Positions 1-8,747 of a stretch of DNA of 64,000 nt are shown here, piece by piece. Made by a program: the position numbers and the translations under genes. The DNA is from Bacillus sp. ISL-41 (GTDB lineage: Bacteria; Bacillota; Bacilli; Bacillales; Cytobacillaceae), in the NCBI RefSeq assembly GCF_018613235.1, contig NZ_JAGGQP010000029.1, positions 186,001 to 250,000 on the forward strand, in the 5' to 3' direction. How positions within the stretch are numbered: position 1 is the first letter of the stretch; each line of letters starts with the position of its first letter. The notes below the pieces were generated by a model. That model saw only the letters and a list, made by a program, of their open reading frames with translations. It made no database searches and was not told the DNA's origin.

Positions 1-9
1 TCTATAAAA

Positions 10-43
10 ATAGAAAGTCCTTCGAGACATTATCTCCAAGGAC
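10..43 (-). terminator. Terminator after minJ
   Basis: On the minus strand GTCCTT pairs with AAGGAC (38-43 with 17-22), with further GAGA/TCTC pairing inside, and a T-rich tail follows. It lies about 50 bases beyond the minJ stop codon. Confidence 0.6.
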
Positions 44-89
44 ATTCCACCACGCCAATTAAACTTAATAAGCTTTCAAAGAAACAATA

Positions 90-1283
90 TTAAACAACGG
101 CACTGTCCCACTTCTTTTCACCCTGGACAAAAAGGATGCCAAGTTCGTGGTGATCGCCTTCATACAAAGCCCTCTGCACGAAGCGGATTTGCCCGTTCGT
201 ATCAAGGACTTCAAGCTTGCAATGCGCCCTGTTTCGCGACAGAGCTTCATAGAAGGTTTGTTCATCATGGACATTCGTGCCGTTGACCTTTGTGACAAGC
301 TCGCCTACACCAAGAGCCATTTTATCGGCCGGAGATTCAGGCAGGATACCGAGAATCATCACGCCATGGTTCTTTTTCGAAAAATAAAACGGCCTGCTCT
401 CTTCCTGCATCCTTTGCATGAGTGTCAAGGCTTCGCGTCCAATCATGGCAATTGCAACGGCTGCAATGGAAGCGATTGGGTACCAGTAACCCGCGGCGGC
501 AATCAGCGCGATCAGAATACCGAGCCCAACGACACGGCTGCCCAATTGACTGACAGCTTCTTTTGGCATCATGCTCTGGATTTGCTGATGTAAACCGATC
601 GCAAATGGAACGAGGATCAGTGAATATGTATTGTCTCCAAGTGCGAACACAGGCCACCACTCGAACGGCAGCGTCAGGATTTCGCCCGGAAGGAGCATGA
701 ATGCCGGAACAACCCAGAGCCTCTTCACCTCGTGGACACCAACCGTCTGGCCGCGCTTGCTCTTGATCAATTTAGGAGAAGTTCCCTTTTTTCCATTTCG
801 TAAAATAAGGAAGCCTTCGCCAATCGTTAATAATGCTAACAAAATCGCAATCGATGGAAAGATTTTTTCATCAAGACTTGAAAATAAGTCGCCTGCTAAC
901 GGGAGATCGATTTGCCTTCCTGACAGGAAAATCAATGCAAAAAACGCTGCCCCGACTGTATATGCAGGAGAAAGCAGCCTGACCCTTGTTGTCAGACCCA
1001 ACAGCAATGTTGCTGCAGCAACTGAAACCACCGCTGCGAATGGAATCGCGATTCCAGCGGCAATGGTTAAGATTGAGATGGAGAGCCCGACCAGCAATCC
1101 CAGCGGAAATAGCTGCCTGAGCTCAAAATAGGCATCCTTTGCCCTTACTGTAAAGTTTTTCCTCTCCCGCTTCACGCGCGAAACACCCAGGACAGCCGCC
1201 AAAAATAAAGAATAATAGAACACAGGGTGAAGCAGAAGCCTGCCCATCCCTTTCAAAAGTTCAATGAACCAATCCTGTGCCAC
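90..1283 (-). CDS. minJ: MinJ-like division topology protein with PDZ domain
   Basis: Polytopic membrane protein of about 400 residues with roughly eight hydrophobic segments in its first 290 residues, then a cytosolic PDZ domain (GVMILGILPESPADKMAL, the carboxylate-binding loop region) at the C-terminus. In B. subtilis MinJ bridges DivIVA and MinD, confining Z-ring formation to midcell, and also affects swarming. Position next to ctpB and ftsEX matches B. subtilis, although swrAA, which lies between minJ and ctpB there, is absent. I prefer the GTG at 1283, because GGTGA sits seven bases before it and the product then begins like MinJ (AQDWFIELLK). An in-frame ATG at 1304 has no visible ribosome binding site. 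Confidence 0.8.
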   Translation of the reverse strand: MAQDWFIELLKGMGRLLLHPVFYYSLFLAAVLGVSRVKRERKNFTVRAKDAYFELRQLFPLGLLVGLSISILTIAAGIAIPFAAVVSVAAATLLLGLTTRVRLLSPAYTVGAAFFALIFLSGRQIDLPLAGDLFSSLDEKIFPSIAILLALLTIGEGFLILRNGKKGTSPKLIKSKRGQTVGVHEVKRLWVVPAFMLLPGEILTLPFEWWPVFALGDNTYSLILVPFAIGLHQQIQSMMPKEAVSQLGSRVVGLGILIALIAAAGYWYPIASIAAVAIAMIGREALTLMQRMQEESRPFYFSKKNHGVMILGILPESPADKMALGVGELVTKVNGTNVHDEQTFYEALSRNRAHCKLEVLDTNGQIRFVQRALYEGDHHELGILFVQGEKKWDSAVV

Positions 1284-1531
1284 CCCTATGTCACCAGCCT
1301 TCATAAATTACATGATATTAAGCTTATTCTATCAAATCTAAAGGTTAAAACCTATCAATAGTTGAGGAATATTGATGGGATTTTTTTCTTGTAGAGCTGT
1401 TTTAGGGCAGAATCTGGGGGTGGGGTCAGAAATTTGATGAAAGATAGGCCATTCTTTGGTGTAGTCAGGCATTAATTGCACTTTCTAGTATGAAATTCAT
1501 CCAATTTTGGGTGAATTCATGGGGGTTCTTT

Positions 1532-1680
1532 TTAAAAAGGTAACTGGAAAAATTAATCTCTTAATCAGACGCAATATTCTCTCACTCATCTGCTTAAATT
1601 GCCCAAACAATCGGCAGAATTGCCCAAAATTCTGTCGGAATTGCCCGATCAGGGGCCAAAATCGTGCCGTCATCCAAATT
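1532..1680 (+). repeat. 21-bp phased repeat element, copy 1
   Basis: A head (CTGGAAAAATTAATCTCTTA) is followed by units spaced exactly 21 bases apart: degenerate units at 1555 and 1576, then AATTGCCC at 1597, 1618 and 1639. Only the first 6-12 bases of each unit are conserved. The open frame through it (1507-1698) is a by-product of the 21-base period and lacks a convincing ribosome binding site. Confidence 0.75.
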
Positions 1681-1726
1681 CAGGAAAAAAACATCTGATA
1701 TTTATGCTACCTCACAAAGGTTTTAC

Positions 1727-1875
1727 TTAAAAAGGTAACTGGAAAATTACTCTATTAGATCAACCCGAAAATTGCACGTTCATCTTTAATAATTGCGCTG
1801 AGATGAAGGATAATTGCTCCGACATTAGCCATAATTGCACGTTCAGCCACACTAATTGCACGTTTATCCAAATAA
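1727..1875 (+). repeat. 21-bp phased repeat element, copy 2
   Basis: The same head (TTAAAAAGGTAACTGGAAAA at 1727) is followed by five AATTGC units at 1770, 1791, 1812, 1833 and 1854, all exactly 21 bases apart. The 15 bases after each AATTGC differ from unit to unit. With copy 1 it fills most of the 620-base gap between minJ and ctpB; I see no gene there. Confidence 0.8.
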
Positions 1876-1882
1876 AGGGAAA

Positions 1883-1923
1883 AAGCTGCATCCCATTTAA
1901 TTAAATCAAATGAGATACAGCTT
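1883..1923 (-). terminator. Terminator after ctpB
   Basis: Long stem AAGCTGTATCTCATTT / AAATGGGATGCAGCTT (one mismatch and wobble) followed by TTTTCCC on the minus strand, starting 4 bases after the ctpB stop. Confidence 0.8.
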
Positions 1924-1926
1924 CTT

Positions 1927-3387
1927 TTATTGATTCGCCAACAGCCTTAAAGCTGTCTGCAGCTGGAGGTCGTTTTCTTCTTGTTTCATCGCTTTTCTGG
2001 CCGCATCCTCGAGTGCCGAGGCTGTTTTTGCATCAATGACACCAGTTACGGTCATGTCATTTTTGCGCTGGAATGCTTTGACGGCAATTTCAGTCATGCC
2101 GCTGAAGTATCCATCGGTACGGCCCGGCTCAAACCCGAGCCCAGCAAGGATTTCCTGGGCGTTTTTGACCTGCTCGTTATTCATATCCAGCTTGAGCGGT
2201 TTCTCGGCCTGGATAGGATGGGTATCATAAAGCGCCGGCTGATTGACCTCGACGGTTGGCTCGATGCCTTTTTTATGGATCCAGTTGCCATCGGGAGTCA
2301 GCCATTTGAACAGCGTCAGCTTGATATTGCTGCCATCCCCCATCGGCACAGCCTGCTGGACTGTCCCCTTACCGAAGGTCTTTTCGCCAATGACCGGATA
2401 GCCGCCCGCCTCCTTCAATGCCCCCGCCAAAATTTCCGAAGCGGATGCACTGCCATCATCCGTCAGCACAGCCACCGGATACTGCTTCGCTTTTTCCAGA
2501 TTGGAGAAGTAGCGAGTCTTATCGCCGCTGCGTTCTTCGATTTGATAGAGCGGCTTCTCCTTGGAAATCAACTCTCGTAAAATTTCTTCGACACTGGAAA
2601 GCAGCCCGCCAGGATTGCCGCGCACATCGATCAGAAGCGCATCCATCCCTTCTTTTTCAAAAGCCTTAAGCTCCTTGTTGAACTCTTTGGAGGTATCTTC
2701 TGAGAACGAGGTAATCTCCATGTAACCAACCTTCTCTCCGTTTACCTTTTTCATGTCAGCATGGACGGTAATCTGCGGAATCTCGTCGCGAATCACTTTA
2801 ACCTTCAGTGAATCCTTCAAGCCTTTACGTTCGATTTCCAGTACAACAGGTGTCCCTTTTTTGCCGCGGATTTTTAAAGTTGCCTCATATAAATCTAATC
2901 CCTCGATACTCTCGCCATCGACCGTTAAAATCTGGTCATTTGGCTTCAAACCCGCTTTCTCTGCTGGGGAATTTTTAAAAGGAGAAACGATCACGATTTT
3001 TCCATCGACCGTGCTGACTTCAGCACCAATTCCTTCAAAAGACGACTCCAGCGTCTCATTGAATTGCTTCGCCGTTTCCTTGTCCATATAGACGGAATAC
3101 GGATCCTCCAGGGTTGAAAGCATCCCCTGAATCGCTCCTTCAACCAGCTTTTCTTCTTCTACCTTTTCAACGTAACTGTTAAAAATCAAACTGTATGCCT
3201 GCTCGACTTTATCGAGACTGCTTGCATCGCCTGCCTCTGCACCTGCATGGTCTTTCAAGGGCACAATCTGGCGTTCCAGGACACCTGCCTTGCTTTCGTA
3301 CCATTGCATGCCGGCATATGTACTTCCCGCACCAGTCAGCAGCGAGCCCGCCATCAAAATGGCAATCCACTTACGCTCCATTGCCAA
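1927..3387 (-). CDS. ctpB: S41 carboxy-terminal processing peptidase CtpB
   Basis: 486 residues. An N-terminal signal anchor (residues 6-26) places it outside the membrane. A PDZ domain (about 108-190) is followed by the S41 core with the Ser motif GSASASE (312-318) and the general-base Lys340 in FGKGT. A peptidoglycan-binding domain of the PG_binding_1 type covers about 405-465. In B. subtilis CtpB cleaves SpoIVFA in the intermembrane space to activate the SpoIVFB protease and thus pro-sigma-K. The neighbourhood (minJ on one side, ftsEX on the other) matches. It could be a vegetative CtpA-type paralogue, but synteny favours CtpB. Confidence 0.9.
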   Translation of the reverse strand: MAMERKWIAILMAGSLLTGAGSTYAGMQWYESKAGVLERQIVPLKDHAGAEAGDASSLDKVEQAYSLIFNSYVEKVEEEKLVEGAIQGMLSTLEDPYSVYMDKETAKQFNETLESSFEGIGAEVSTVDGKIVIVSPFKNSPAEKAGLKPNDQILTVDGESIEGLDLYEATLKIRGKKGTPVVLEIERKGLKDSLKVKVIRDEIPQITVHADMKKVNGEKVGYMEITSFSEDTSKEFNKELKAFEKEGMDALLIDVRGNPGGLLSSVEEILRELISKEKPLYQIEERSGDKTRYFSNLEKAKQYPVAVLTDDGSASASEILAGALKEAGGYPVIGEKTFGKGTVQQAVPMGDGSNIKLTLFKWLTPDGNWIHKKGIEPTVEVNQPALYDTHPIQAEKPLKLDMNNEQVKNAQEILAGLGFEPGRTDGYFSGMTEIAVKAFQRKNDMTVTGVIDAKTASALEDAARKAMKQEENDLQLQTALRLLANQ

Positions 3388-3548
3388 ACTCCTCCCTGTT
3401 TACCGCATCAACTGCTCCTCTGCCGTAAAAATTTCTATGATTCCCATTATATGACGAACAGGGACAGGGTATGAAGGATTAATTTTGGATCGAACTTCCA
3501 AGTGGTTATATTTTACAAGTTTCTGAGACTATTCAGCGGGAAAAGAAA

Positions 3549-3575
3549 AAGGAAGAGACGTTGAGTCTCTTCCTT
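3549..3575 (-). terminator. Terminator after the M23 gene
   Basis: Perfect 11-bp stem AAGGAAGAGAC / GTCTCTTCCTT with a 5-base loop, then TTTTCTTTT on the minus strand. Confidence 0.85.
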
Positions 3576-3582
3576 AGTAATT

Positions 3583-4893
3583 TTAATTAAAGTATGAAAC
3601 TGGATTCACGGCATTCGATTTTGAAGCATTCCATTGACCTTTGTGAAGTTCAAAGTGCAAATGCTGACCGAAAGACTGTCCAGTATTACCCATTACACCA
3701 ATTTGCTGTCCCTTTGAGACTACTGAACCATTACCGACGTGGCGGCTGCTCATATGGGCATAAACAGTGGTGTAGACTTGTCCATTAATAGAGTGAGCTA
3801 TAAAAATGGCGTTTCCATAGCTTGATGAATAATATGAACGGATGACAACTCCATCAGCGGCAGCAACGATTGGCACGCCACTTGCTTTATTTGCGATATC
3901 AATACCCGCATGGAAAGAACCCCATCGAGCACCAATTCCAGAAGTTAACCTTCCATTGGCCGGCCACATGAACATGCCATTAGAGACTGGCGGTGCTGAT
4001 TGTTCAGCGACAGTTTGAGTACTTCCCCCACTGCTCTTCTTTTTAGACTGTGCAGCTCTCTGACGCGCAAGCTCTGCTTGTCTGGCACGCTCTGCAGCAA
4101 GTGCTGCCTCACGTTCCTGCGCTAACTTAATGGCCTTCTGGATTGCAGAAGCCTGTGCAGCCAGGATTTCATTCTGCTCCTCCAATTTAAGGTTTTCCTT
4201 GTGTAATTCTTCTTCCTCATGCTTAAGCTGGCTCATGAGTTTATTTTTTTCACGGATCTTCGCGTTTAATCTTTCTTTGAGACCTACCAGATCCTGCTTC
4301 ATTCGCTTAAGTAACGCAAGCTTTGATTCTACTTGCTGCTGCTTTGTTTCCAGCTCTTGCTTGTCCAACTGATGCTGCTCAATAATATCCTTATCTGCTT
4401 GTACAATTGTTGTCACAGCACTTACACGGTCGATGAAATCCCCGAAGCTTTGCGCTCCCAGCAATACATCCATATAGCTGACTGTTCCGCCGCTTAACTG
4501 AAGGGAGCGGGCACGATCCTTCAGCAATTCATTGCGTTTTGCAATACGATCTTCTAAAACAACAATCTCAGCTTTTAACGCTTTGACTTCTTCATCTGTC
4601 GCTTTGATTTCTGCATTTTTTGAATCGATCTTATTCAATGTATCTTCAACAGTCATATCAAGGTTTCGAATTTCCGCTTCAACCTGGCCCTGCTCACCTT
4701 GCAGTTCACCGATTTTATTGCTCTTCTGCTCAATTTGCTTGCTTACCCCAGATCTTTCATTTTGAAGCTTCTCCTTTTGCGCTTTCAAATCTGAAAGGCT
4801 TTCTGCTGAAGCTTGATTCACTGATAACGGGCTTAATAAGGAACCCAGGCTTAAAGTACTGACTAACGCTAGTGAGAGTATCTGTTTTTTCAC
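3583..4893 (-). CDS. EnvC/PcsB-like murein hydrolase with M23 domain
   Basis: 436 residues: signal peptide with an A-S-A site near residue 30, a long coiled coil (about 32-285, very rich in Lys, Glu and Gln), a linker, and a C-terminal LytM/M23 domain (about 310-430). The zinc ligands look intact (HAGID and HLHFELH), so the domain may be an active endopeptidase and not just an amidase activator. Coiled-coil hydrolases of this kind are the extracellular partners of FtsEX (EnvC in E. coli, PcsB in pneumococcus, CwlO in B. subtilis). Lying directly downstream of ftsEX, this is the likely FtsEX-controlled hydrolase here. B. subtilis has no gene at this position and CwlO has an NlpC/P60 domain instead. 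Confidence 0.85.
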   Translation of the reverse strand: MKKQILSLALVSTLSLGSLLSPLSVNQASAESLSDLKAQKEKLQNERSGVSKQIEQKSNKIGELQGEQGQVEAEIRNLDMTVEDTLNKIDSKNAEIKATDEEVKALKAEIVVLEDRIAKRNELLKDRARSLQLSGGTVSYMDVLLGAQSFGDFIDRVSAVTTIVQADKDIIEQHQLDKQELETKQQQVESKLALLKRMKQDLVGLKERLNAKIREKNKLMSQLKHEEEELHKENLKLEEQNEILAAQASAIQKAIKLAQEREAALAAERARQAELARQRAAQSKKKSSGGSTQTVAEQSAPPVSNGMFMWPANGRLTSGIGARWGSFHAGIDIANKASGVPIVAAADGVVIRSYYSSSYGNAIFIAHSINGQVYTTVYAHMSSRHVGNGSVVSKGQQIGVMGNTGQSFGQHLHFELHKGQWNASKSNAVNPVSYFN

Positions 4894-4964
4894 TAGATCT
4901 TTCCCCTCTCATACTTATAGTTTCGTAACTTTATTTCTCTATCTATCGTCTATTGGCAATTTCT

Positions 4965-5870
4965 CTACACTTTCAAAAACTTGCGGACGGACATAAGACT
5001 TCCCCAGATTCCAATTGCAGCACCCATGATGATCAGGATCGCCGATAATTGATAAACAAACGGGTTAAATTCTAGCAATTTAATAAAGTGGTCTTTCAAT
5101 CGATCGTTCAAGAAATCGAATGCATAATAATAGGCGCTGGAGACGACAGCGATTGGTATCACTGCCCCAAGTATGCCAAGCCATAAACCCTCTAAAAAGA
5201 ATGGCCATCTAATGAAATTATTCGTTGCTCCTACAAGTCTCATAATCTCAATTTCTCGTTTGCGGGCCATGATGGTTATTTTAATCGTATTCGATATCAG
5301 GAACATCGCTGTGAACAGAAGGCCGACAATCAGTATAAGGCCGACATTCCGGCTTATTTTTATAAAGCTGAATAGCTGCTCTACCTTACCCTGGCCATAT
5401 TTTACAGATGTTACATATTCCTGTTTTTCAATTAGCTTTGCGACTTTCATTGTATCGGTTGGGTTTTTCGTCTTTATGACGAACACATCATTCAACGGAT
5501 TATCTTGTTCAAAAAGCTTGTAAGCCTCTCCTTCTTCACCCATGCTTTCGATGAGGGCTTCGAGCTCCTGCTCTTTAGAAGAATATTTTACGCTTTTGAC
5601 TTCCGGAACCTGTTTGATTCTTTGTTCCAGTACCGCTTTATCTTTGTCGTTCGCTGCTACATCCACATGGACTCGGATTTCTACATCTTCCTCGATCGTG
5701 GTTGCGACTTTATTTAAATTCATCATAATGACGAAAAAGACACCGACCAAAAGCAGGGTAACTGTAACGGCGCTTACGGAGGCAAAAGTCATCCAGCCAT
5801 TCCTGCCTAAGCTTTTAAAGCTCTCCCGGACATGGCGGCGAAATGTTCTAGCTTTCATATCCGTATTCAC
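4965..5870 (-). CDS. ftsX: Cell-division ABC transporter permease FtsX
   Basis: 301 residues with the FtsX plan: a cytosolic N-terminus, TM1 (about 24-48), a roughly 120-residue extracellular loop, then three more membrane segments. FtsX couples ATP hydrolysis by FtsE to conformational control of a wall hydrolase outside the membrane. In B. subtilis FtsEX acts in lateral-wall elongation through CwlO and in timing sporulation. It overlaps the end of ftsE by 23 bases, indicating translational coupling. The M23 coiled-coil gene follows 71 bases downstream. Confidence 0.95.
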   Translation of the reverse strand: MNTDMKARTFRRHVRESFKSLGRNGWMTFASVSAVTVTLLLVGVFFVIMMNLNKVATTIEEDVEIRVHVDVAANDKDKAVLEQRIKQVPEVKSVKYSSKEQELEALIESMGEEGEAYKLFEQDNPLNDVFVIKTKNPTDTMKVAKLIEKQEYVTSVKYGQGKVEQLFSFIKISRNVGLILIVGLLFTAMFLISNTIKITIMARKREIEIMRLVGATNNFIRWPFFLEGLWLGILGAVIPIAVVSSAYYYAFDFLNDRLKDHFIKLLEFNPFVYQLSAILIIMGAAIGIWGSLMSVRKFLKV

Positions 5871-6534
5871 CTTTCATTTCGTCACGGGCAATCCTGCCAT
5901 TCTCAATCGCGATGACGCGATGCGTGATTGTGTTGACGATTTCTTTGTTGTGGGTAGCCATGACGATCGTGGTTCCCCTTAAGTTAATTTCTTCGAAAAT
6001 GTTCATAATTTCCCATGAAGTATCGGGATCAAGGTTTCCAGTGGGCTCATCGGCAATCACCACTTTCGGTGCGTTCACAATTGAACGAGCAATGGCAACA
6101 CGCTGTTGTTCTCCTCCTGATAGCTCGGTAGGAAGCGCTCTCGCCTTATGCTTAAGTCCGACAAGTTCCAAAGTTTCCATAACGCGCTTTTTGATATATT
6201 GCGGCTGTTCCTCGATGACTTCCATCGCAAAAGCGACATTTTCATAGACTGAAAGAGTATTCAACAATTTGAAGTCCTGGAACACAACGCCAATATTCCG
6301 GCGCAGCAATGGTACTTTGCTGTCCTTCAACTTTGCTAGATTGACACCATTTATAATGATGGAACCTTTGGAAGGCTTGACCTCCCGGTACATCATTTTA
6401 ATAAAAGTGGATTTTCCAGCACCGCTGGGCCCTACTACGTATAAAAATTCACCTGCATCTATATGAACATTAATTCCATTAGCGGCAACAATGCCGTTAG
6501 GATATGTTTTATAAACATCCTGCATATCTATCAT
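5848..6534 (-). CDS. ftsE: Cell-division ABC transporter ATPase FtsE
   Basis: 228 residues, a single ABC ATPase domain with Walker A (GPSGAGKST, about 35-43), signature (LSGGEQQ), Walker B (VVIADEPTG) and the H-loop (MATHN). It is the cytosolic motor partner of FtsX. First gene of the ftsE-ftsX unit. Confidence 0.95.
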   Translation of the reverse strand: MIDMQDVYKTYPNGIVAANGINVHIDAGEFLYVVGPSGAGKSTFIKMMYREVKPSKGSIIINGVNLAKLKDSKVPLLRRNIGVVFQDFKLLNTLSVYENVAFAMEVIEEQPQYIKKRVMETLELVGLKHKARALPTELSGGEQQRVAIARSIVNAPKVVIADEPTGNLDPDTSWEIMNIFEEINLRGTTIVMATHNKEIVNTITHRVIAIENGRIARDEMKGEYGYES

Positions 6535-6937
6535 TTTTGTATCACCTTAGATAGTTAGTCTTATCAAATCGGCTATTCTTCGACAATTTGTAACAAACCT
6601 ATTATAGCATCTCCCTATAGTAAAAAAACCCTTTTAATTATTACAGTTTCTTTTCAAATCGGGCATTTTTTTCCACTAAATCCCTACAGTGGATATCCTA
6701 TCTATTGATTTGACCGTTGTTCTGCTTCTCAAGCCAGCTATTAACTTAGTAAAATACTGGTATAATCCACTTTTTTATTTAGTAGAATTTTTAGTTTTAT
6801 TACTGCAATGTAACAAGTATTTGTCGTAACATGTATGGACATTTTGTGAAGCTTGCTGAATTGCTAAATAATTTGGCGATTTTACGAAAATGTATAAAGA
6901 CAGCAATTTCCCTATGGTTGTATTGGAAAGAACAGCA
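6535..6937. other. AT-rich gap between cccB and ftsE
   Basis: About 400 bases of AT-rich sequence upstream of ftsE with no plausible coding frame. It should hold the ftsE promoter, but I could not pick one with confidence. Confidence 0.4.
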
Positions 6938-6965
6938 TAAAAAAAACGCCCTGTAATCAGGACGT
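6938..6965 (-). terminator. Terminator after cccB
   Basis: Minus strand: ACGTCCTG, loop ATTA, CAGGGCGT, then eight T. Confidence 0.9.
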
Positions 6966-6978
6966 TTCCTTAAAACTC

Positions 6979-7293
6979 TTATTTTTTGTTAGCCAACCAT
7001 TCAGCCACTGCTGAAGCATCGTCGCCTTCAAGCAGTTTTGGAGGCATTGAGCCCTGACCGTTTGCGATTACACTTTCAATTTCTTCTTGTGACAAACGTG
7101 AACCTACATCGCTTAGCTTAGGTCCAACTCCGCCTTCCAGGTCACCGCCATGGCAGCTAGAGCATTTTTGATTATAGAGCTTTTCTGGATCCGCACCAGC
7201 TGTGTCCCCACCGCCAGCTTCATCACCGCCGCCTCCGCAAGCTGCCAGTGCCAAGGAGGTTCCCATTAATAGAGCTAATAATTTCTTCTTCAA
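6979..7293 (-). CDS. cccB: Lipoprotein cytochrome c-551 CccB
   Basis: 104 residues. Lipoprotein signal peptide with lipobox LAAC (Cys19), a Gly/Asp/Glu-rich linker, then a small class I cytochrome c domain with the haem-binding CSSCH motif and a distal Met in GSMPP. It anchors on the outer face of the membrane and carries electrons to terminal oxidases. Its place beside ftsEX matches B. subtilis cccB. Confidence 0.92.
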   Translation of the reverse strand: MKKKLLALLMGTSLALAACGGGGDEAGGGDTAGADPEKLYNQKCSSCHGGDLEGGVGPKLSDVGSRLSQEEIESVIANGQGSMPPKLLEGDDASAVAEWLANKK

Positions 7294-7343
7294 CTTAACT
7301 CCCCCTAAGAAAATTTTGCATACACGACTATTTTATACCAATA

Positions 7344-8207
7344 TTAGGCTCTTTTAAAACCCTCACCCAATACCTCAGAAGCATCCATTACAATGACAAA
7401 TGCTGATGGGTCAATGGATTGGACCAATTGTTTCAATTTTGTGAACTCCGTCTGGTCCACGACACACATGATAATTGGCCGTTCCTGGTCCGTATAGCCG
7501 CCGTATGCTGATAGTTTTGTCACTCCGCGGTCTATTTTATTCAAAATTGCTTCACGAACTTCATCCTGCTGGTTTGTAATGACCATCGCCATCTTCGAGC
7601 GCCCGATGCCGACCTGCACAAGGTCAATCGTTTTGCTGGTCACATAAAGCCCGATCAACGCATAAAGACCGCGTTCAATATCGAATACAATTGCTGCAGA
7701 TAATACAATCAGTCCATCAATCAACGCCACGCAGGTACCAAGCGACAGCCCAGTATACTTGTGGATAATTTGCGCCGCCAAATCAGTACCGCCAGTTGAC
7801 GCGTTTCCTCTAAAAACAATGCCAAGACCAAGACCGACGCCAATTCCGCCGAACAATGATCCAAGTAAAGGATCCAGAGTCCATGGTTTTACGTCATTCG
7901 TCAGGAACACGACAAATGGAAGGAAAATGGTCCCTGCAAGAGTTTTATACCCGTATTGTCTCCCGAGTAAAACAACCCCCGCAATAAACAGCGGGATATT
8001 AAAAGCCCACTGCACATACGCCGGCTCCCAGCCAAGCGTCGCATCCAAAATCGTACTGATCCCGCTGACCCCGCCTGAAGCAACCCGGTTCGGCAGCAAG
8101 AACACATTGAACGAAATGGCCACAATCCCAGAACCAATCAACACATATACATATTCAATCAGCTTTTCTAAAGTTGGATTTATCGTATGATTTCGCCGTT
8201 TTTTCAC
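7344..8207 (-). CDS. yvjA: YitT-family membrane protein (YvjA orthologue)
   Basis: 287 residues from the GTG at 8207, which follows AAAAGGGGAT; an in-frame ATG at 8252 would add 15 residues but lacks a ribosome binding site. About five or six membrane segments (YitT/DUF161) in the first 190 residues precede a soluble DUF2179 domain (about 205-285). No transport substrate is established for the family. Position next to cccB corresponds to B. subtilis yvjA. Confidence 0.85.
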   Translation of the reverse strand: MKKRRNHTINPTLEKLIEYVYVLIGSGIVAISFNVFLLPNRVASGGVSGISTILDATLGWEPAYVQWAFNIPLFIAGVVLLGRQYGYKTLAGTIFLPFVVFLTNDVKPWTLDPLLGSLFGGIGVGLGLGIVFRGNASTGGTDLAAQIIHKYTGLSLGTCVALIDGLIVLSAAIVFDIERGLYALIGLYVTSKTIDLVQVGIGRSKMAMVITNQQDEVREAILNKIDRGVTKLSAYGGYTDQERPIIMCVVDQTEFTKLKQLVQSIDPSAFVIVMDASEVLGEGFKRA

Positions 8208-8561
8208 AGTCCTATCCCCTTTTCCCTTTAATGCCGTCAGTGAGTATAGCACGTGTCGAATTTTCTGTAAACGCTAGCAGTGCGCCGTGTTAAAGGGGCA
8301 AAGTTGATTTTGAAACCTTCCCTGGTGTTGCGTTATTTGAGACTTATTTGATGTAAAAACGAATATTATCATTTTCACTAACACTATTACTGTCAAACAG
8401 AGCCTATATTATAGAAACAATTCGTCTAGTTTATTTTGCAAGCAAAATATTGTAGGAATTAGTTGTGTTTGTGAAATTATGAACAATTTTTGACGTTTCA
8501 TCAAATACCCTTACCCCTAGTCGTACTTTGTGATATATTTCACGTATAAGGAGGCGGTCAT

Positions 8562-8660
8562 ATGATTAGTCTTTCCTGTAGAAAAGAAAAATACATTTTT
8601 TTAATACCTCACATGCTCACCATTACACATATTCGGGTCCAGCATCTGGCCAGACTGTAG
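8562..8660 (+). CDS. Possible 32-residue leader peptide upstream of cdr
   Basis: ATG at 8562 lies 7 bases after a strong ribosome binding site (AAGGAGG at 8549-8555) and opens a 32-codon frame ending in TAG, 87 bases before the persulfide-enzyme start. The peptide starts MISLSCRKEK and contains one Cys. I do not recognise it. The strength of the binding site, given how short the product is, suggests a leader ORF for the operon downstream. It might be unrelated to regulation. Confidence 0.45.
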   Translation: MISLSCRKEKYIFLIPHMLTITHIRVQHLARL

Positions 8661-8747
8661 ATTACGGATTGTAAATAAAGAGCTTGTAAGTAACTGACCA
8701 ATAACAAATCGAAACTATATAAATTTTTCAGAAAGAGGGTAATGAAT

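Noticed and set aside
1507-1698. 63-codon frame with NCPxxxx heptads
   Set aside because: The heptads come from the 21-base repeat period; no ribosome binding site and the frame crosses a repeat boundary.
1770-1875. CRISPR-like array
   Set aside because: Conserved part is only about six bases and the filler is 15 bases; no cas gene, so not a CRISPR.
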